Positions 17,617 through 25,932 of a DNA stretch of 64,000 bases are shown piece by piece. The stretch is from positions 1 through 64,000 of the forward strand of contig JAPHRK010000015.1 of NCBI GenBank assembly GCA_026196105.1, in the 5' to 3' direction. This DNA is from Rhodospirillales bacterium (GTDB taxonomy: Bacteria > Pseudomonadota > Alphaproteobacteria > Rhodospirillales > JAPHRK01). Made by a program: the position numbers and the translations under genes. How positions within the stretch are numbered: position 1 is the stretch's first letter; each line of letters starts with the position of its first letter. Below the pieces are notes generated by a model that had not been told where the DNA came from, ran no database searches, and saw only the letters and a program-made list of their open reading frames with translations.

Positions 17617-19008
17617 ATGCAGAATATCAAAAATATCCACGCTCGTCTGAAATTCCTCCGTATCGATGATTCAACATCAGTTACCCTTAAAGAATTCACC
17701 CCAATCGTTGAGAAAAATATCGAACCGATTATGGATTCTTTTTACGAATACATAACAACCGACCCTTCTTTAGCTCACTTTTTCGTTGATGACGCAATAA
17801 AAGAGCACGCTAAATCTGCCCAAAAAAAGCACTGGCTCTCGAGTATTTTTTCTGGAAACTTTGATACAAGTTATGTTGAAAGTGCTGTGCGGATTGCACG
17901 AACCCACGAACGGATCGGCTTAAGCCCAGAGTTTTATCTCGGCGGCTATGAATTTGCACATGAATCTATTATCGCCTTAGCGGTTGAAAACTTTAGCCCA
18001 ACTCTATTTGATTACCTCACTTTCCGTAGCAGAGGAAAAAAGAAAAAACTGACAGCACTCTTACAAGCAGTGGACAGAGCGATATTCTTGGATATTGGTC
18101 TTGTGATTGATGTTTACTTTGCTGAGGTACAAAAAACGAGCGCCAAAGTTTTGAACGACCTCGCCGAAGAATTTGAAATCAGAGTAGGAACTGTTGTCAC
18201 CTCCGTTACTGATTCAGCAGGAGAAATGAAACTAGTCGCCTCAACAATGTCAGCCGCAGCAGAAGAAAGCAGCCAACAAGCAGCTATGGTAGCGAATGCA
18301 GCTGAGGAAGCATCTTCTAACGTGGAAACCGTTGCGGTTGCTTCTCAACAGTTAGCCGCTTCAATTAAAGAAATTAGTGAACAGGTCGATCGTTCAACAG
18401 TCGTTGCCACTGAAGCCGTTGAACAGGCAGAAAACACAAATGAAATTGTCGATAGTTTAGCAAAAATGGTGAACAAAATCGGCGAAATCGTAAAAATGAT
18501 CAATGAAATTGCTGAACAAACGAATCTACTTGCCCTGAATGCAACAATCGAGTCCGCTCGTGCTGGAGATGCAGGAAAAGGGTTTGCTGTTGTCGCAAGC
18601 GAGGTAAAAGGTTTAGCCCAACAAACGGCAAAAGCAACCGATGAAATCGCTACTCAAATTAGAGGTGTTCAAGCAGCAACGGGCAGTTCAGTAAATGCGA
18701 TTAAAAATATCAGTGATACCATTTCTAATATCCAAGGAATCGCTACAGTAATTGCATCTGCCGTTGAAGAACAAGGGGCTGCGACCGAAGAGATTAGCCG
18801 CAATGTCCACGAAGCTGCAAACGGAACGACCCAAGTAACGGAAAATATTTCAGGCGTTTCAACAGCAGCAAACCAAACAGGAGAAGCTTCAGTCATGGTT
18901 CTAGAATCTGCTGATCAACTTACCGTAAAAGCTGGGGAGCTTGACGAAGAAGTAAGCAGTTTCTTAAATGGAATGCGCAATCAAACTAAACAGTTCATTG
19001 CGGCTTAA
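17617..19008 (+). CDS. Globin-coupled chemoreceptor (HemAT-like, soluble)
   Basis: 463 aa. Residues about 5-165 form a sensor globin (protoglobin type): distal Tyr43 in SFYEYI and proximal His97 in the [14 protein letters not shown] signature, close to the Tyr43/His98 pair of E. coli DosC. The C-terminal half is a methyl-accepting signalling domain with the conserved hairpin tip [18 protein letters not shown]. No membrane segments are present, as in HemAT. It should bind haem and report O2 (or another gas) to CheA/CheW, or to the two upstream signalling proteins, with which it forms an operon (17-base gap). Ligand and output are inferred. Confidence 0.93.
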   Translation: MQNIKNIHARLKFLRIDDSTSVTLKEFTPIVEKNIEPIMDSFYEYITTDPSLAHFFVDDAIKEHAKSAQKKHWLSSIFSGNFDTSYVESAVRIARTHERIGLSPEFYLGGYEFAHESIIALAVENFSPTLFDYLTFRSRGKKKKLTALLQAVDRAIFLDIGLVIDVYFAEVQKTSAKVLNDLAEEFEIRVGTVVTSVTDSAGEMKLVASTMSAAAEESSQQAAMVANAAEEASSNVETVAVASQQLAASIKEISEQVDRSTVVATEAVEQAENTNEIVDSLAKMVNKIGEIVKMINEIAEQTNLLALNATIESARAGDAGKGFAVVASEVKGLAQQTAKATDEIATQIRGVQAATGSSVNAIKNISDTISNIQGIATVIASAVEEQGAATEEISRNVHEAANGTTQVTENISGVSTAANQTGEASVMVLESADQLTVKAGELDEEVSSFLNGMRNQTKQFIAA

Positions 19009-19053
19009 GCATTACCAAATTGTTGTAAAATTTAAAAGACAACACAAAGCCCA

Positions 19054-19126
19054 CACCTCAAATAACTGTTTAAGTGCAGAATCTTTCTACCACGAACAGC
19101 AGTTAAATGAGGTGTTTGGCAAAGGC
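19054..19126 (+). pseudogene. Decayed copy of the guaC 3' end
   Basis: This 73-base stretch aligns with the last coding bases of guaC (15153-15227) from CACCTCAAA to TTTGGCAAA, with roughly 70-75 per cent identity by eye and a 2-base gap. Read in the guaC frame it gives HLK-stop-LFKC, and after the gap QQLNEVFGK, matching the GuaC C-terminus. It starts 45 bases after the chemoreceptor stop. The three-gene signalling operon therefore lies between two copies of the guaC 3' end, which fits an old insertion or a duplicated and lost guaC. Confidence 0.75.
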
Positions 19127-19130
19127 ATAA

Positions 19131-19616
19131 TCACAAGGTAACAGCAGGTTTATTCTTACCAAAACCTGGTTTAAATACTCCAAAAACCATTGCTAAAATC
19201 AACGGAATAACATTGCTAACGCCCGCAATTAATTCCACCTGTTCCCGCGCTTTAAATTCAGCGGTCAAAGCTCCAAGCTTGAGACTTTCCTCTGCCAACA
19301 TACGCATTTCAGGCATCATGGGAGCGAGAATAAGGAAAGCATTGAGTCCAAGGAAAAGTGCCAAACCTAACTTTATTTTCAGCCATAGAGGTCGAGGTTT
19401 GATTTTGGCATACATAACCAATCCAGAAACAGTCTTAAGAGCAATCCCAGGAAGGATGAGGATATAAGCACTGAGTTCTTTATAGACATAAGCATTATAA
19501 ACCGCCTGTACATCGTCGGTCAGGGTATTGGAAATAACAATGTGAGAAAGTATGCAGCCCACATACATAATTGTTCCAATTACGTGCAGAAATTTCATTG
19601 AAGTCATCAGTTGCAT
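19131..19616 (-). CDS. Small integral membrane protein (DUF2269-like)
   Basis: 161 aa from the ATG at 19616, chosen because GAGGAG lies just upstream and the first membrane helix follows directly (MKFLHVIGTIMYVG). About four membrane segments: near residues 10-30, 50-70, 80-105 and 130-150. The pattern resembles DUF2269 predicted membrane proteins, whose role is unknown; a conserved His near the N-terminus (FLHV) hints at haem contact in relatives, but that is not shown here. It follows the cytochrome b561 gene by 4 bases, so both act together under the divergent MarR regulator. Confidence 0.7.
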   Translation of the reverse strand: MQLMTSMKFLHVIGTIMYVGCILSHIVISNTLTDDVQAVYNAYVYKELSAYILILPGIALKTVSGLVMYAKIKPRPLWLKIKLGLALFLGLNAFLILAPMMPEMRMLAEESLKLGALTAEFKAREQVELIAGVSNVIPLILAMVFGVFKPGFGKNKPAVTL

Positions 19617-19620
19617 CACT

Positions 19621-20169
19621 CTACTCCTCTTTCGAACCAAACCACATACGCTGGAAGAGTTGTTCTTTGCGAACAAATTGGTGATAGAGCGCTGCGAGGG
19701 CATGAAGGGCGATTAAACCGATTAATACTTTGATCATCAACCGGTGCCCATCTAAAGGAGGAATAGCTTCTGTATTGGGCCATGGAGCCCATTGCCCAGC
19801 CTTAACGAGATCAAGAAAACCAAAGCCAACAAAAGAAACTGCCCCACTCACAAGGACAAGAAGAGAAACAATCATTAAGCCCCAATGGACCACCTTTGAC
19901 ACTAGATTCATCCAACCAGACCAACTTGGATCAGGTGCAGGGAGTGGTCCTTTTAAATGAAGAGCCATACGGACTACTGATAGCAAAATAATTGTCATGC
20001 CTGTCATGGCATGAATCTGCATGAGAATCAGCTTATCTGCCTGGGGATCAAGCGCCGCTAAGTTTTTCCCCATAGGGATCATGGCAATGGTGAGAAAGAC
20101 GATTAACCAATGAAGGACAACAATGATGGTTGGATAACGTTCACCCGTGGCAAGTTTTTTTGGATGCAT
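19621..20169 (-). CDS. Cytochrome b561 family protein
   Basis: Inner-membrane b-type cytochrome, 182 aa from the ATG at 20169. Four membrane segments carry the usual haem-ligand histidines: VLHWLI, MQIHAMTG, VVHWGLM and the ALHALAALYH segment near the end. Such proteins move electrons from quinol to acceptors such as superoxide or periplasmic oxidoreductases. In-frame ATGs at 20184 and 20205 are alternative starts, none with a strong ribosome site. It is first in a two-gene unit divergent from a MarR regulator, with a 12-base palindrome between them. Confidence 0.87.
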   Translation of the reverse strand: MHPKKLATGERYPTIIVVLHWLIVFLTIAMIPMGKNLAALDPQADKLILMQIHAMTGMTIILLSVVRMALHLKGPLPAPDPSWSGWMNLVSKVVHWGLMIVSLLVLVSGAVSFVGFGFLDLVKAGQWAPWPNTEAIPPLDGHRLMIKVLIGLIALHALAALYHQFVRKEQLFQRMWFGSKEE

Positions 20170-20211
20170 AACCGACACTCGCATGTTAAAAAATATACAA
20201 TACATTAATAT

Positions 20212-20223
20212 TTAGATATCTAA
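20212..20223. promoter_or_regulatory. Candidate MarR operator
   Basis: TTAGATATCTAA is a perfect 12-base palindrome in the AT-rich gap between the cytochrome b561 gene and the divergent marR-type gene. MarR proteins commonly bind such short palindromes between themselves and a divergent target. The site could repress both promoters. Confidence 0.5.
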
Positions 20224-20263
20224 TACTTTACATGTTAATTATGTCAATGGAAAACTTCTCTAG

Positions 20264-20731
20264 ATGAAAAAAAATACCGATAAAGCCCCTATTACTGTTC
20301 CTTACCTTCCCTCAATGGGCCGCTTACTTGGCTTTGCCAGCAAGGGCACCAATGATATTTCAGAGAAAAGATTAAAGGATTCGGATTTAACGCTGGTGCA
20401 GTGGGTTTTGCTTACGGCCCTTTGGCGTAAAGATGGCCTGACTGTTGGCGAGGTCGCTAAATATTATAAATCAACAGAAGCCTCAACCAGCAACCTGATT
20501 GAAAGGATGGTGAAAAAAGGCCTCTTAGACCGTCGTCATGATCAAATTGATCGCAGGCAGGTCCGCGTATTTTTAACAGAAAAATCAAAATCACTTTCTC
20601 ATTTGATTAACTTCTATTTAGAAATCAACGAAGTGCTACTCAAAGGGTTTAATGAAGAAGAAAAGGACCTTTTGAGCTCAATGCTGGAGCGAGTAATAGA
20701 GAATACTCAGGAAGATTTAGCTAAAGGCTGA
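20264..20731 (+). CDS. MarR-family transcriptional regulator
   Basis: 155 aa winged helix-turn-helix repressor. The recognition region LTVGEVAKYYKSTEASTSNL is followed by the wing motif DRRHDQIDRRQVRVFLTE, characteristic of MarR proteins; N- and C-terminal helices form the dimer interface. The ligand is unknown. No cysteine in the first helix suggests it is not an OhrR-type peroxide sensor. It is divergent from the cytochrome b561 gene, its likely target, and its 3' end overlaps the next convergent gene by 25 bases. Confidence 0.88.
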   Translation: MKKNTDKAPITVPYLPSMGRLLGFASKGTNDISEKRLKDSDLTLVQWVLLTALWRKDGLTVGEVAKYYKSTEASTSNLIERMVKKGLLDRRHDQIDRRQVRVFLTEKSKSLSHLINFYLEINEVLLKGFNEEEKDLLSSMLERVIENTQEDLAKG

Positions 20732-21153
20732 TCAGGCTCTGCTTGAACACGTTTATATTTTCTAAGAAATGCTTGCTGAATTTCTTCTTGGCGCTTGAGC
20801 CACAAAAGACGGAAGAAACACGAGATCAGACCAAAAATGGAAAGAGGAGCGACAAAAAAAGCGACAACAAGAAGCTTTTCCTGACGTAGAATTCTAAACA
20901 ACGCCTCTTCTTTTTCCTCTTCAGGGATAGCATGTGCATTCCCAGAACAATCCACATTACAATCCATCGTCACCAGCTCACTCTTCCAAGCGTACTTTGA
21001 TCCTGTAAAAGCAATATAGGCGAGGGAAACTGCCAACAATACGATTGACGTATAGACAAGAATTTTAAAAACCTGAATCTCTTCCTGAATATACCCAGAC
21101 TCAATCTCAGAAAACACTAATCGTAGGTTATCATCTCTAGGGGTTACACCCAT
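20707..21153 (-). CDS. Hypothetical two-helix membrane protein
   Basis: 148 aa, family not recognised. Two membrane segments are visible (about residues 28-48 and 93-115) with a polar loop between them holding two cysteines (MDCNVDCSG), which would be periplasmic and might form a disulfide. The C-terminus is charged and helical (LKRQEEIQQAFLRKYKR). AAGG lies upstream of the ATG. The 25-base overlap with the end of the MarR gene is on opposite strands. The reading frame has coding-like composition, but the function is unknown. Confidence 0.6.
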   Translation of the reverse strand: MGVTPRDDNLRLVFSEIESGYIQEEIQVFKILVYTSIVLLAVSLAYIAFTGSKYAWKSELVTMDCNVDCSGNAHAIPEEEKEEALFRILRQEKLLVVAFFVAPLSIFGLISCFFRLLWLKRQEEIQQAFLRKYKRVQAEPDQPLAKSS

Positions 21154-21259
21154 ACGATCAACTTACCTTTCCATAAATGTTCAACGGTCATTTCAAAAAC
21201 ACCCCTGACACTTATTAATACAATCACAAATGTTTTATTTAATCCAGCCCAAGAAAAAA

Positions 21260-21297
21260 ACAAAAAAAACGGGAGCAGCCTTAAGGCGCTCCCGTTT
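21260..21297 (-). terminator. Rho-independent terminator of ndk
   Basis: A GC-rich stem, with arms ACGGGAGC near 21269-21276 and GCTCCCGT at 21288-21295 plus an inner GCC/GGC pairing, is followed on the minus strand by a long U-run (21260-21268). It lies about 30 bases after the ndk stop. Confidence 0.9.
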
Positions 21298-21324
21298 TTC
21301 TTTTAGTGGTTGCCTCGAAAGAGG

Positions 21325-21747
21325 TTAGCCAACGATTTCACATTGTGAGAAGAAGTAAGCAATTTCGATGGCGGCGTTTTCTGGGCTGTCTGAGCCGTGG
21401 ACGCTGTTTTCTTGAACGTCAACACCAAAGTCTTTGCGGATGGTGCCTTCGTCAGCGTTAGCTGGGTTAGTGGCGCCCATGATTTCGCGGTTGGCGAGGA
21501 CGGCGTTTTCGCCTTCCAAAGCTTGAACAACAACTGGTTCAGAAATCATGTAGTCAACAAGCTCACCAAAGAAAGAACGCTCAGCGTGAACGGCGTAGAA
21601 GCCTTCAGCTTGGGCACGGGTCAGGTGGATGCGCTTGGAAGCGATAACACGAAGACCTTTTTCTTCAAAGCGAGCAACAATGGCACCGGTCAAATTACGT
21701 TTGGTGGCGTCAGGTTTGATGATTGAAAGTGTACGTTCGATGGCCAT
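21325..21747 (-). CDS. ndk: Nucleoside diphosphate kinase
   Basis: 140 aa cytosolic enzyme that transfers the gamma-phosphate of ATP to NDPs by a phospho-histidine intermediate. The active-site His117 sits in NSVHGSDS, and the N-terminal [10 protein letters not shown] and the [15 protein letters not shown] nucleotide-binding segment are intact. Length is standard. It is a single-gene unit ending in a strong terminator. Confidence 0.97.
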   Translation of the reverse strand: MAIERTLSIIKPDATKRNLTGAIVARFEEKGLRVIASKRIHLTRAQAEGFYAVHAERSFFGELVDYMISEPVVVQALEGENAVLANREIMGATNPANADEGTIRKDFGVDVQENSVHGSDSPENAAIEIAYFFSQCEIVG

Positions 21748-21931
21748 AGCGTTAAGAAACCTCGTGGCTAAACTTAAAAAAATTACATTCCCCCCCAGCC
21801 CTCAATGCCGGGTGCGGCGCGTTATAAAGGTAAGTCTCCCCTCTGGCAACTAGATTAAAGGGGTTTGTTTCATTAAATAAGCGAAGGCGCAGGTTTTTAT
21901 GGAAAAATACTTTCCTATTGTTTTTTTACGT

Positions 21932-22011
21932 AGGCTTGTGACTGCAAGCCCGCGCGACCATTCCCACCTATGAATGCGTGGTGATTGAACCTAGCAAACC
22001 GTTTGGTTTGC
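21932..22011 (+). promoter_or_regulatory. Two hairpins in the leader of the ABC-F gene
   Basis: GGCTTG/CAAGCC (near 21932-21950) and a perfect 7-base stem GCAAACC/GGTTTGC with a GTTT loop (21994-22011) lie before the ABC-F start at 22044. The wider 21748-22043 gap shows no gene. Some ABC-F genes are regulated through their leaders, so these may be functional; no leader peptide with clear signals was found. Confidence 0.3.
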
Positions 22012-22043
22012 GTACCAAGCATTTACCATGTTATGAGCCTCCC

Positions 22044-23933
22044 ATGTTACATATAAATGACCTTACATACCGCATTGGCGGACGCGTCATCATTGATCAG
22101 GCAACGGTTGTTCTTCCTAAAGGACATAAAGCCGGGCTGATCGGGCGCAATGGCAGTGGCAAAACCACCCTGTTCAACCTGATCTCAGGCGATTTATCCC
22201 TTGATGACGGTGAAATTAGGCTTCGCACAGGTATGCAGATGGGTCGAGTCTCTCAAGAGACCCCAGAAGGCACACACTCCTTGCTGCAAGAAGTTATGGC
22301 GGCTGATAAAGAGATGAATGATCTCTTAGCTGAAGCTGAAACAGCAACGGATCCTCACCGAATTGCTGATATCCATATTCGTTTAAGTGACATTGATGCC
22401 CATTCTGCAGAAGCAAGGGCCGGAGCAATTTTATCTGGCCTAGGTTTTGATGCTGAGGCTCAGCAAAGAGCGGTTAACGACTTCTCCGGTGGCTGGCGTA
22501 TGCGTGTGGCCCTGGCTGCGACATTGTTCCTTAAGCCAGATTTTCTATTGCTCGATGAGCCGACCAACCACTTAGACCTGGAAGCCTCCCTTTGGCTGGA
22601 GAATTACCTCTCCAATTATCAAGGGACAATCCTCGTAATTAGTCACGAGCGGAGTTTTCTTAATACCGTGGTGAATGAAATCATTCACCTTGAGCACGGA
22701 AAACTCACCCGCTATGGCGGCGGGTATGACTTTTTTGAAAAAACCCGGCGGGAAAAGCTTGAACTGCAATCAAAAATGTATGCCAAGCAACAAGCCGAAC
22801 GCAAACATATCCAAAGCTTTATTGATCGCTTTCGGGCTCAGGCAAACAAAGCAAGCCAGGCCCAAAGCCGGATTAAAGCTCTGGCCCGCATGGAGCCAAT
22901 TGCCTCGGTTATGGAAGAACGCACGACAACCTTCTCCTTCCCTAACCCAACAACTCTCTCTCCTCCGTTGATTACGCTTGATGAAACAACGGTTGGATAC
23001 GAACCTGGTAAGCCAATCCTCTCAAATATGAATCTCTATGTGGATATGGAAGACCGCATTGGCCTTTTGGGAGCAAATGGTAATGGTAAGTCAACCATGA
23101 TCAAACTGCTTGGCAACCGCCTTCAACCTCAAGAAGGGCAAGTTCGCAAATCAGGTAAATTGAAAACGGCCTATTTTGCTCAACACCAAACCGACGAGCT
23201 AAACGTCACTGAAACCCCTTTCTATCATATGGCTCAATTGATGGAAGGCGTTCCCATACACAAAGTTCGCGCTCATTTGGGGCGCTTTGGTTTTGGGGCT
23301 GATAAAGCGGATGTTGAAGTCGGCAAGCTTTCTGGGGGCGAAAAAGCGCGTTTACTTTTTGCCCTGATGAGCCGTGAAAACCCTCATATCATGCTTCTTG
23401 ATGAGCCGACTAACCACTTGGACGTTGATTCCCGTGAGGCTTTGATCCGCGCCCTTAATGACTATGAAGGGGCTGTCATTCTGGTAAGTCACGATCGGCA
23501 CCTACTTGAATTGGTTTGTGACCGGCTTTGGGTGGTTGAAGACGGTACTTGTGTTCAGTTCGATGGCGATATGAACGATTACAGCAAGCGGCTTTTAGAA
23601 AAACGCAAAGCCAATGGCGGCGGCAAGAATAAGAGCAAACCTGAGAAGCAAGAAGGCAAGTCGAACCGCAAAGAGGGTCGCAAAGAACGCGCTGCAGCGC
23701 GTGCTGCCCAAGCTCCCTTAAGGAAAGCTGTTAAAGAGGCTGAAAAACAAATGGAAATACTTGGTGCTAAAAAGGAAAAACTAAAAACAGCCCTTGCCGA
23801 TCCCGAAATCTACGAAGATGAAACAGGGAAAGCGACAAAACTGCAAAGAGAACTCGGCGAGTTGGAGAAAAAAATAGAGAATGCTGAAGAAACCTGGCTT
23901 GAAGCCCAAGAAATTTTAGCTGCTGCGAGTTAG
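22044..23933 (+). CDS. ABC-F family ATPase (YheS-like)
   Basis: 629 aa soluble protein with two ATPase domains and no membrane segments, expected to act on the ribosome. Domain 1 has Walker A GRNGSGKTT, signature FSGGWRMRVALA and Walker B LLLDEPTNHLD; domain 2 has GANGNGKST, LSGGEKARLLFA and LLLDEPTNHLD. A basic linker with the QSFIDRFRAQANKASQAQSRIK segment joins them, and the C-terminus is a charged coiled coil. The overall pattern, including PLRKAVKEAEKQME, follows E. coli YheS more than EttA or Uup. The ATG at 22044 is chosen because the ATPase fold begins there; the frame is open 22 codons further upstream. Confidence 0.93.
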   Translation: MLHINDLTYRIGGRVIIDQATVVLPKGHKAGLIGRNGSGKTTLFNLISGDLSLDDGEIRLRTGMQMGRVSQETPEGTHSLLQEVMAADKEMNDLLAEAETATDPHRIADIHIRLSDIDAHSAEARAGAILSGLGFDAEAQQRAVNDFSGGWRMRVALAATLFLKPDFLLLDEPTNHLDLEASLWLENYLSNYQGTILVISHERSFLNTVVNEIIHLEHGKLTRYGGGYDFFEKTRREKLELQSKMYAKQQAERKHIQSFIDRFRAQANKASQAQSRIKALARMEPIASVMEERTTTFSFPNPTTLSPPLITLDETTVGYEPGKPILSNMNLYVDMEDRIGLLGANGNGKSTMIKLLGNRLQPQEGQVRKSGKLKTAYFAQHQTDELNVTETPFYHMAQLMEGVPIHKVRAHLGRFGFGADKADVEVGKLSGGEKARLLFALMSRENPHIMLLDEPTNHLDVDSREALIRALNDYEGAVILVSHDRHLLELVCDRLWVVEDGTCVQFDGDMNDYSKRLLEKRKANGGGKNKSKPEKQEGKSNRKEGRKERAAARAAQAPLRKAVKEAEKQMEILGAKKEKLKTALADPEIYEDETGKATKLQRELGELEKKIENAEETWLEAQEILAAAS

Positions 23934-23937
23934 GCTT

Positions 23938-24699
23938 ATGTCAAACTCACCTCGTATAATCTCTTTAGTTCCCAGCCTGACAGAAACTTTATTCGATCTC
24001 GACCTCCAGGACCAACTTGTTGGGCGAACCTCTTTCTGCATCCATCCCCATGATAAAATTGCTTCTATTCCCTCAGTAGGCGGGACAAAAGCAATTAAAA
24101 TGCAAAAGTTCAAAGACCTTGCCCCGACACATGTCCTGGTTAATGTGGATGAAAACCCTAAATCATTGGCTGAGGACATTGAGGCCCTTGGTGTTGAAGT
24201 CGTTGTCACCCACCCCCTAACCCCTGAAGATAACCTCCCCCTCTTTCGTCTATTGGGACAACTTTTTGGTCGCCAAGAGCAAGCCGAAAAGCTTTGTGAT
24301 CAATTTTCAAGTCAAATGGATCAGTTAAGTGAAGCCGTTAAAAATCGTCCTGCAGAGAAAGTACTTTATCTTATATGGAAAAATCCATGGATGACTATTT
24401 CAAAGGATACCTATATTTCCAAAATGCTTGGGCTGATTAATTGGCAAACAGTGGGGCACGATCCCAACATTCGTTACCCTGAAGTTACGCTAGAGGAAGA
24501 AGGCATTGCGGCCATTGATCGACTATTACTAAGCACAGAGCCATATTCTTTCTCGGATAAAGATGTAAAAGAATTAACCAAACAATACACCTTACAGAAT
24601 ACAAGTATTTCTTTAATTGATGGAGAAATGACTTCTTGGTATGGAAGTAGAGCAATCGAAGGACTTAACTATCTCAGAAAAATATCTGATAAAAAGTGA
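23938..24699 (+). CDS. Cytoplasmic BtuF/helical-backbone metal-receptor-like protein
   Basis: 253 aa with the fold of cobalamin and siderophore binding proteins: RIISLVPSLTETLFDL at the N-terminus, GGTKAIKMQKFKDLAP, then a long backbone helix (QLFGRQEQAEKLCDQF) and a second lobe. Unlike BtuF it has no signal peptide or lipobox, so it should stay in the cytoplasm. The start is 4 bases after the ABC-F stop, which points to co-transcription. No BtuC or BtuD is nearby. Ligand unknown: cobalamin or another corrinoid is possible by family, but the location argues against import. Confidence 0.75.
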   Translation: MSNSPRIISLVPSLTETLFDLDLQDQLVGRTSFCIHPHDKIASIPSVGGTKAIKMQKFKDLAPTHVLVNVDENPKSLAEDIEALGVEVVVTHPLTPEDNLPLFRLLGQLFGRQEQAEKLCDQFSSQMDQLSEAVKNRPAEKVLYLIWKNPWMTISKDTYISKMLGLINWQTVGHDPNIRYPEVTLEEEGIAAIDRLLLSTEPYSFSDKDVKELTKQYTLQNTSISLIDGEMTSWYGSRAIEGLNYLRKISDKK

Positions 24700-24923
24700 C
24701 TTAAACTTACGTTAAATAATCTAAAAAGTACCATAAACCCTTATTTTATAGCTTTTTTCACCGTTTATTAACTTTAATGCTTGAGATATGATTCTAATAG
24801 GATTATGTCAAATTATGGAGACAACGTTCTTCATCTAGCTGAGAAAATATCGAGTTCGCCCACTTCCATCAGATTAATAAATAATCGGTGGAAAGAATAA
24901 AATGGAAGGAAAAGGCGGAAACA

Positions 24924-25472
24924 ATGCATGGCTTTTTACTGCCGGTACTAAAGCTCTTTGGTTTTAATGAGCTCCAAACGGTAATTGCACTTTTATCAAT
25001 GCTTTATTTTCTTGCCGCATTTTTCGGTGGGCTGCTTTCTGGCATCGCTAAAGCATATGGCGCACCGCGAGCCCCTATTCCGTTATCTCAAAAAATCTCC
25101 TTCCGTATCATTTTGCTTGGCGCAATTATGATGATCTTCTTTATTTTCTATTATCATTTTGGTGTCACAGGGAACTTTAATGCCTCTCATGGTGTTTATT
25201 GGACATCAACGATGATTGCTGGCCCCTTAATCGGTATGCTTGGCAATGCGATTATTGAAGCTATATTTTCTGGCAAAATAAAAAAGAATGAGAAAATTTA
25301 TAAAGCATGGGCAGATAAACAAAGAGCCAAAGCATTTGCAAAACGACGCGCTGCTGTGCGCGAAGGCGTCGAAGAAGTCAAAGATTTACACAAAGACAAA
25401 GCACGCCGCAAACGCCACTACAAAGATCGTGAAGAAAACGTCGCTAGGCGCAAACCTTCATCGGCTCGATAA
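24924..25472 (+). CDS. Hypothetical membrane protein with basic tail
   Basis: 182 aa from the ATG at 24924, chosen because GGCGG lies upstream and the first helix starts at once; the open frame reaches back to 24888. About three membrane segments (near residues 12-40, 60-80 and 90-115) are followed by a long, strongly basic cytoplasmic tail rich in Lys, Arg and Glu (residues 120-182), probably helical and possibly binding nucleic acid or phospholipid heads. The family is not recognised. It is convergent with holC with 2 bases between their stops. Confidence 0.65.
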   Translation: MHGFLLPVLKLFGFNELQTVIALLSMLYFLAAFFGGLLSGIAKAYGAPRAPIPLSQKISFRIILLGAIMMIFFIFYYHFGVTGNFNASHGVYWTSTMIAGPLIGMLGNAIIEAIFSGKIKKNEKIYKAWADKQRAKAFAKRRAAVREGVEEVKDLHKDKARRKRHYKDREENVARRKPSSAR

Positions 25473-25474
25473 AC

Positions 25475-25924
25475 TTAAGCCTTTTTCTCCCAACCGCCTC
25501 GTTCGTTTTGCTGCCAGTAAGTTAGGGTGTGCCCAGCGTCTTTATAGGTTTTCCAACGCCCTCTAGCCGCTGAAACTTCGTCATCATCGTTACCATCGAA
25601 GAGTTCAAAACAGCGTTCAAAATCGCTTACTTTTTCTGAAGTCGCCCCATCAGATAGAAACAGAAATGTTGCGCCATTCGGTGCATCATCATCTGTTGTC
25701 AGCCAGATAAGTTGATCAACTGGAGCCCCATCTTTAGCTGATCCATGGGGGAGCCAACTATTTGGCTCATAGGTCCATAGAAGGCTATTAAGGGCATCTA
25801 CCCTTTGGGTTGAACCTGCCATCACGACAGCGCGCTTCCCTGCCTCCAACGTTTTCTCCAGCAGCATCGGCAAAGCCTTTTCTAATGGAGAACGTTGAAG
25901 GTGATAAAAAGCGATATCGGTCAT
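25475..25924 (-). CDS. holC: DNA polymerase III chi subunit
   Basis: 149 aa clamp-loader accessory protein linking the polymerase III holoenzyme to SSB. It begins with the family pattern (TDIAFYHLQRSPLEKALPMLLEK), followed by GKRAVV and the LLWTYEPNSWLPHG segment, which is conserved in HolC. The position 8 bases after pepA on the same strand is the usual order in proteobacteria, which supports the call. The sequence ends with the WKTYKDAGHTLTYWQQ segment typical of chi. Confidence 0.93.
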   Translation of the reverse strand: MTDIAFYHLQRSPLEKALPMLLEKTLEAGKRAVVMAGSTQRVDALNSLLWTYEPNSWLPHGSAKDGAPVDQLIWLTTDDDAPNGATFLFLSDGATSEKVSDFERCFELFDGNDDDEVSAARGRWKTYKDAGHTLTYWQQNERGGWEKKA

Positions 25925-25932
25925 GGGTTAGC

